A stretch of DNA of 14,181 nucleotides. Source: Planctomycetota bacterium (GTDB lineage: Bacteria > Planctomycetota > UBA8742 > JACQVU01). The DNA is taken from assembly GCA_016209585.1 (NCBI GenBank), contig JACQVU010000243.1, positions 1-14,181 of the forward strand, given 5' to 3'. The notes under the pieces are model-generated. The model searched no databases. It was not told the DNA's origin and worked only from the letters and a program-made list of their open reading frames with translations. A program made the translations under genes and the position numbers. Positions 14,162 to 14,181 of this stretch are shown piece after piece (position 1 is the stretch's first letter; each line of letters begins with the position of its first letter).

Positions 14162-14181
14162 CCCCTGACCCCTGACCCCTG
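14162..14181. repeat. CCCCTGA heptamer tandem repeat at window edge
   Basis: Two full CCCCTGA units and a third, partial one end exactly at the right edge, so the array probably continues outside the window. It lies about 100 bases upstream of the ATPase start and reads as TCAGGGG on the transcribed strand. Confidence 0.7.

Overview
This window is 14.2 kb of GC-rich bacterial DNA. By eye, most genes are about 65-80% G+C, with strong G/C third-position bias. Every intact gene lies on the minus strand, so transcription runs from high to low coordinates. The taxon cannot be fixed from sequence alone. The dispersed intergenic repeats and the gene repertoire would suit an environmental bacterium, perhaps from the Planctomycetota or relatives, but that is a weak inference. 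No rRNA, tRNA or CRISPR array was seen.

Layout from left to right. (a) 1-368 is a remnant of an IS1380-like transposase, cut by the window edge on its 5' side and degenerate at its 3' end. (b) 369-787 is non-coding and holds a degenerate 9-bp tandem repeat at 461-501. (c) 788-3490 is a 900-residue membrane-anchored dynamin-like GTPase. Its G+C is clearly lower than its surroundings (48% and 57% in two 60-base lines counted), and a (TGG)8 microsatellite lies in its upstream region. (d) 3837-11647 is a compact seven-gene surface-polysaccharide cluster. (e) 11648-11997 is intergenic, with a promoter candidate for that cluster and three copies of an inverted 26-bp repeat. (f) 11998-14063 is a two-gene unit: an ABC/OLD-type AAA ATPase followed by a small protein with TOPRIM-like sequence features. 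(g) The window ends in CCCCTGA heptamer repeats.

In transcription order the polysaccharide cluster encodes an NAD-dependent sugar epimerase/dehydratase, a polyprenyl-phosphate hexose-1-phosphate transferase, a WecG/TagA/CpsF glycosyltransferase, a zinc-ribbon SAM methyltransferase, a Wzx-like flippase, a second SAM methyltransferase and a GT-B glycosyltransferase. Most junctions overlap or are under 25 bases apart, which supports a single operon. The likely workflow has four steps: make a nucleotide sugar, load the first sugar phosphate on the lipid carrier, extend and methylate the glycan, and flip it across the inner membrane. No Wzy polymerase, Wza/Wzc export or chain-length gene is in view, so the locus probably continues elsewhere or relies on genes at another site.

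The best candidate for a little-described system is the ATPase + TOPRIM-like pair at 11998-14063. Its architecture resembles two-gene ATPase/TOPRIM anti-phage modules such as PARIS, but its identity is inferred from motifs only. The dynamin-like GTPase is a second candidate for an acquired accessory or defence gene.
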